NCBI GenBank assembly: GCA_949878535.1
Contig: CATLAS010000028.1
Span: forward strand, 1 to 8,039
Length of the DNA stretch: 8,039 bases
From: an uncultured Eubacteriales bacterium
GTDB taxonomy: Bacteria > Bacillota > Clostridia > Oscillospirales > CAG-272
Reading direction: 5' to 3'
A model generated the notes under the pieces. It was given only the letters and a program-made list of their open reading frames with translations, was not told the origin of the DNA and made no database searches. Positions 6,687-8,039 of this stretch are shown here, piece after piece (position 1 is the first letter of the stretch; each line of letters begins with the position of its first letter). The position numbers and the translations under genes were made by a program.

Positions 6687-7852
6687 TCTGCAATTACCTT
6701 TTTCAGAATTTCCATAGCTTCCAACAGCAAATCATCCGGGATATTTAGCGCAGGCAACAGCCGGACTTTATCCTTTGCGGTGAGCACCAGCACACCTTCC
6801 TCCGCCGCCCGTGACATGATATCCCCAGCTTTCTTTTCACACTGGATGCCTAACATCAGCCCCCGTCCGCTCACGCCGATTACGCCGGGCGCGTCCGCAA
6901 GAGCTGTACGGATAAGCTGTTCCTTCCGAAGTACATTTGTGAGGAGTGCATCGTCAATCCGTTCGATGATGCTGACCGCGCCTGCCGCCGCCACAGGATT
7001 GCCTCCGAAGGTGGATCCGTGGGATCCGGGAGTAAGCACGTCTGCACACCGGCTGCCAAGCAGGGTTGCGCCCATAGGCAGTCCTCCTGCAAGGCCCTTT
7101 GCTGTGGTCACAATATCCGGGGTAATATCATAATGCATATAGGAATACAGCTTGCCAGTTCTTCCGTTGCCAGTCTGAACCTCGTCCACGATCAGCAGCA
7201 TATCCTTTTGCTTGCACAGTTCCCATGCCGCCCGGACATACTCCCGATCCAGCACGTTGATGCCGCCCTCTCCCTGAATCGTCTCCAGCATTACGGCGCA
7301 GCAGTCACAGCTATCCGCCAAGCGGTGCAAGTCTTCAATATCCCCGGGGCGAGCGTGCACAAATCCACCGGTGAAGGGACCAAATTCCGTATGGAAGCAA
7401 TCCTGTCCGGTAGCTGACAGGGTAGTAATGGTACGTCCGTGGAAGGAACTTTGCAGGGTGATAATCGTGCTGTGGGATTCATCTCCATAGGTTTGGTATG
7501 CCCGTCTGCGGGCTGTTTTAATGGCACACTCGTTTGCCTCAGCGCCGGAGTTGGAGAAGAATACCCGCTCCATTCCAGTACGCTGGCAGAGCATCTGCGC
7601 CAGCTGCGCGCCGGGTGCACTGTAATAGATATTGGAGGTATGCTGCAGGCAGGAAAGCTGTGCGGTCACTGCCTGAATCCATGCGGAATCTGCAATGCCG
7701 AACTGGTTAACTGCAATGCCCGTTCCAAGATCAATATACCGGCCTCCCTCCGTATCGTATACGAGGGAGCCCTCTCCCCGAATCAGCTGCAGGGGAGCAC
7801 GGTTATAGGTTTTGGCAATATATGTATTGGTGAGTTCCTGTATGTTTTCCAT
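6683..7852 (-). CDS. argD: Acetylornithine aminotransferase
   Basis: ArgD is a cytosolic PLP-dependent class III aminotransferase that converts N-acetylglutamate semialdehyde to N-acetylornithine with glutamate as donor. The 389-residue protein has the expected motifs in order: GIAVN (45-49), the phosphate-binding SNSGAEANE (100-108), SFHGRT (136-141), ETIQGEGG (190-197), VDEVQTGNGRTG (222-233) with D223 for the PLP nitrogen, TTAKGLAGG with Schiff-base K252, and HGSTFGGNP (278-286). The start at 7852 (MENIQ) fits the family N-terminus. The frame stays open to an ATG at 7915, but that 21-residue extension is encoded by repeat DNA. The ribosome binding site is weak (only GAAAGAAG about 14 bases before ATG). 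It lies 119 bases after argB and overlaps the argF-like gene by ATGA. In E. coli ArgD also serves as succinyl-DAP aminotransferase, relevant to the dapF domain in this operon. Confidence 0.95.
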   Translation of the reverse strand: MENIQELTNTYIAKTYNRAPLQLIRGEGSLVYDTEGGRYIDLGTGIAVNQFGIADSAWIQAVTAQLSCLQHTSNIYYSAPGAQLAQMLCQRTGMERVFFSNSGAEANECAIKTARRRAYQTYGDESHSTIITLQSSFHGRTITTLSATGQDCFHTEFGPFTGGFVHARPGDIEDLHRLADSCDCCAVMLETIQGEGGINVLDREYVRAAWELCKQKDMLLIVDEVQTGNGRTGKLYSYMHYDITPDIVTTAKGLAGGLPMGATLLGSRCADVLTPGSHGSTFGGNPVAAAGAVSIIERIDDALLTNVLRKEQLIRTALADAPGVIGVSGRGLMLGIQCEKKAGDIMSRAAEEGVLVLTAKDKVRLLPALNIPDDLLLEAMEILKKVIAE

Positions 7853-7882
7853 GGAGTAGAACCGCTTCTTTCTATAATCTAT

Positions 7883-7956
7883 GCCCCCCTTGTGCAAAGG
7901 GGGGTGTCGCGGCAAAGCCGTGACGGGGGGATTGTTTCATACACTGTTACAATCCC
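7883..7956. repeat. MITE-like repeat copy between argB and argD
   Basis: This is the same design as the left arm of the element at 41-185: outer hairpin GCCCCCCTTGTGCAAAGGGGGG, variable central hairpin GTCGCGGC-AAA-GCCGTGAC (one mismatch), then GGGGGGATTGT, here followed after 13 bases by ACAATCCC, which pairs back with GGGATTGT. It sits inside the operon, with its GC-rich hairpin ending about 30 bases before the argD start. No T run follows on the minus strand, so it is not a classic terminator. In the mRNA it could affect stability or the argB:argD ratio, which is an inference. Confidence 0.75.
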
Positions 7957-7971
7957 TTTACTGTCTGTATT

Positions 7972-8039
7972 TCAACCGCCGACAAACATGGTACCCAGTC
8001 CGGCGTCGGTAAATATTTCAATCAAAATGGAATGGGGCA
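7972..8039 (-). CDS. argB: Acetylglutamate kinase, C-terminal end only
   Basis: The last 21 codons before a TGA (7972-7974) read PHSILIEIFTDAGLGTMFVGG on the minus strand, which matches the conserved C-terminus of ArgB (HS-LLEIFT--G-GTM-). ArgB phosphorylates N-acetylglutamate, the step two before ArgD, so its position directly upstream of argD is as expected for an argC-J-B-D-F type operon. The rest of the gene and the operon promoter lie beyond the right edge of the window. The tail is too short to judge anything about catalytic residues. Confidence 0.88.
   Translation of the reverse strand, partial: PHSILIEIFTDAGLGTMFVGG

Noticed and set aside
7853..7915. Upstream in-frame ATG giving argD 21 extra residues
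   Set aside because: The extension is encoded mostly by the repeat element and does not resemble ArgD N-termini. The ATG at 7852 fits the family.

Overview
The window is a stretch of a low-to-mid GC Gram-positive genome, most likely a gut-type member of the Clostridia close to Oscillospiraceae/Ruminococcaceae. That placement is an inference. It rests on the protein style of the carbamoyl-phosphate synthase and aminotransferase, on good Shine-Dalgarno sites, and on a short repeat family (CCCTTGTGYAAAGGG...GGGATTGT) that I associate with such genomes. I could not run a search to confirm it.

All protein genes lie on the minus strand, so the operon reads from right to left. In transcription order they are: the end of argB (7972-8039, cut by the window edge), a 119-base gap holding a MITE-like repeat, argD (6683-7852), an argF-like gene overlapping it by ATGA (5838-6686), carA (4710-5795), and a very long carB fused in frame to dapF (692-4723). 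An AT-rich intrinsic terminator follows at 638-666. The arm of that terminator nearer position 620 also carries the -35 box of the next transcription unit, a serine tRNA (anticodon GGA, 490-581) with a hairpin leader and its own strong terminator at 450-490. The left end (1-450) has no gene. It holds one complete MITE-like inverted-repeat element, part of another, and four 47-49 bp tandem units.

The operon is an arginine/carbamoyl-phosphate operon. ArgB and ArgD make acetylornithine, CarA and CarB make carbamoyl phosphate, and the ArgF position would join ornithine and carbamoyl phosphate to citrulline. Three points break the routine picture. First, CarB and diaminopimelate epimerase (DapF) form one 1343-residue polypeptide. 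Second, the DapF domain has Ala where the first catalytic Cys of the two-base mechanism should be, while the second Cys is intact. Third, the ArgF-like protein is short (282 aa) and has lost most residues that bind carbamoyl phosphate and ornithine, although its reading frame is intact and translationally coupled to argD. It may be a pseudoenzyme or a carbamoyltransferase of changed specificity. ArgD of some bacteria also acts in the lysine/DAP pathway, so the operon could serve both arginine and meso-DAP synthesis.
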